Translations under genes and position numbers: made by a program
From: Syncephalastrum monosporum B8922
Lineage: Eukaryota > Mucoromycota > Mucoromycetes > Mucorales > Syncephalastraceae
Assembly: GCA_000697355.1 (NCBI GenBank)
Contig: JNEN01001205.1
Span: 98,997 to 162,996, forward strand
Direction of reading: 5' to 3'
DNA: 64,000 bases
Shown here: in pieces, positions 62,734 through 64,000 of the stretch
Layout: each line of letters begins with the position of its first letter
How positions within the stretch are numbered: position 1 is the first letter of the stretch
Notes under the pieces: generated by a model
The model's input: only the letters and a program-made list of their open reading frames with translations
Told to the model about the DNA's origin: nothing
The model's database searches: none

Positions 62734-62748
62734 GACATTACCCCCTCC
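62734..62748 (-). other. Polypurine tract of Ty3/gypsy type
   Basis: On the minus strand the sequence reads GGAGGGGGTAATGTC, about 120 bases after the stop codon of the integrase-chromodomain frame. A G-rich tract followed by TAATGTC is characteristic of the junction before the 3' long terminal repeat in Ty3/gypsy chromoviruses. Confidence 0.6.
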
Positions 62749-62868
62749 AGGTTGGAACAACCGTAAAGAAGATTGTGTAAGGAATGGTATGCGTTTGTGT
62801 GATGGCATGATCTGAAAAACCCTGTGGAAAAGACCCAGTGGGAAAAAGTAGTAGGGAAAAGATCCTGC

Positions 62869-63562
62869 CTAAACGCGTCGACGCTTAGTCGTTGTCTGCG
62901 CGCTAGCCTGACGCTTAGCCGCTCGCTTCCGATGGTTTCGGGCCGCGGTGCGTCCCTTCTTTTCTTGAGCACGTCGCTCCCAATAGTCAGATAGGGCTTG
63001 GTCCGCATTGACATTGTCTTGGGGCTCCCATGTGTCATGGTCTTCAGAGTATCCTTTCCAGCGTACCAAGTAATGATAATTACCAGGTCTACCTTTGTGA
63101 TCAAGGATCTCTTGCACCTCGTATACATCATCGGTGAAGGGGATATCCTCCGCAACAACCTTGATGTGAGATGGTGGGACCTTAGACGTGTGCAGCTCTC
63201 CTGTTCCGTCCATCAAGGTATAGGCGCCACCTTGGTTGACACCTGTGATGGTATACGGACCCAAATACCGTTGCTTGATCTTGCTAGTTGGAGTCTTGTT
63301 AATAATCACAACTTTGGTACCGAGTGGGATAGGATCGATGATACGGTTCTTGGAGTCGTATCGTGCCTTCTCTGCATCACGCATTTTCTGCATGCGATCT
63401 CGTATGGCTGGAATGACAACCTCCTCCAACTGTGCAATGTCCCCTTGTCGTTGCTCACGAGCTTGGGAAGACGAGAGTTGTTCTGCATCGTCATTGCGAT
63501 AGTCACGGAGTTGGTTTGGCTGTCTGGCAAATATCAAAGAGAAAGGACGTGATCCATGCAAG
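62869..63562 (-). mobile_element. Ty3/gypsy chromovirus remnant: integrase C-terminus plus chromodomain
   Basis: 230 codons of the end of a pol gene on the minus strand. The first part is the integrase C-terminal region: RPFSLIFARQPNQ, a helix with RMQKMRDAEKARYDSKN, and the GPY/F motif in RYLGPYTITGV. A chromodomain follows (VYEVQEILDHKGR, YLVRWKGYSEDHDTWEP), then a basic tail ending in RRRV. The 5' side is cut off exactly where element copy B begins at 63563; reverse transcriptase, RNase H and the integrase core are absent. The chromodomain would direct insertion to modified histone tails in intact relatives. Confidence 0.88.
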
Positions 63563-63964
63563 GAGAAACGTTGAAAACCAAAATAATATTATACCAGAGT
63601 AGTTAGCTATATTATAAAAATCAACAACAAATACACCACATATATTATTCACATTGTAAGTTGTTAAAACTTACGAATGTGCTGGGAATTTTTAAAGGGA
63701 TAAGTTCCCTTTAAACTCTTATAAAAAAATATCGACTACCAATAATAAAATGAAAATTTTATTTACTTGCAACAGGAGATATTTTACATGTGAATAAGAA
63801 ATATTTTGTTATTTTATAAATAACTATATTTCTAAAATAATTATTATTTGCAAAATAATGATTATTTTCTTTTTTTATATTAGTTACAAATAAAAGATAT
63901 TTATAAGTAATTAAGATAAATATTAGTAATATGTTAATATGATTATTAATTCTAAACGTTGCTC
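63563..63964 (+). mobile_element. 402-bp AT-rich MITE-like element, copy B
   Basis: Second copy, same orientation and length as 62144-62545. Left end GAGAAACGTTGA, right end AAACGTTGCTC (reverse complement GAGCAACGTTT). It abuts and interrupts the chromovirus integrase frame. The 36 bases after it to the window edge are AT-rich and unassigned. A clean target duplication is not evident (AAG left, ATG right). Confidence 0.75.
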
Positions 63965-64000
63965 ATGGTATATTTAGATAACACCAGATATAACATACAT

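Noticed and set aside
62144..63964. The two 402-bp repeats as a pair of LTRs enclosing an internal region
   Set aside because: Their ends are inverted repeats (GAGNAACGTT) rather than TG...CA, the enclosed integrase fragment points the other way, and no primer-binding site follows; a MITE-like interpretation fits better.

Overview
The window is nuclear DNA of a filamentous fungus. Genes carry many short introns (mostly 48-80 nt, GTAAGT-like donors), sit on both strands, and encode eukaryotic families: ARS2, UPF1, fibrillarin, septin, kinesin and AAR2. A fungal WNK-type kinase, PCL-type cyclin, chromodomain Ty3/gypsy and DIRS elements suggest an early-diverging lineage, most likely Mucoromycota. 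That placement is an inference. Exon models were built by hand from reading-frame continuity and splice sites; nothing was checked against transcripts or databases. Layout: 1-3 kb holds nothing convincing. 3-26 kb carries ARS2 (+), an anion/allantoate-type MFS transporter (-), a septin (+), an RRM-only relative of cyclophilin E (+), a WNK-like kinase (-), an alpha-arrestin (+), a probably myristoylated methyltransferase (+), a vacuolar-type amino-acid transporter (+) and a small mitochondrial-type protein (-). 27-33 kb has a membrane RING-H2 ligase (+) and a Kelch receptor-like membrane protein (-) that may be fused to the membrane ORF overlapping its 3' end, with a decayed paralogous fragment downstream. 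34-46 kb carries UPF1 (+), a kinesin-7-like motor with tiny exons in its P-loop region (-), an AtuA/DUF1446 protein (-) and a PCL-like cyclin (+). 47-50 kb is a ribosome-biogenesis group: RRS1 (-) and fibrillarin (+) share a 182-bp divergent promoter, followed by a Fyv7-like rRNA-processing protein (+). 50-59 kb holds UGP1 (-), guanine deaminase (+), a DHA-type MFS transporter (+) and the U5 snRNP assembly factor AAR2 (-). From 59.1 kb onward the DNA is repetitive and mobile: minisatellites, a decayed coding remnant, a frameshifted DIRS-like retroelement, a gag-like leader, a chromovirus integrase/chromodomain fragment, and two 402-bp AT-rich elements with terminal inverted repeats (MITE-like) plus a diverged inverted relative. 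Functional links: ARS2, AAR2, UPF1 and the RRM protein act in RNA processing and surveillance; RRS1, fibrillarin and Fyv7 act in the nucleolus; septin, kinesin, WNK, arrestin and cyclin are cytoskeletal or signalling genes. Apart from the RRS1/NOP1/FYV7 group I see no functional cluster, no secondary-metabolite cluster and no CRISPR. The least explained items are a strongly self-complementary 218-nt intergenic segment at 11.7 kb, 6- and 4-nt exons in the kinesin, the Kelch/membrane overlap, and the 402-bp element family.
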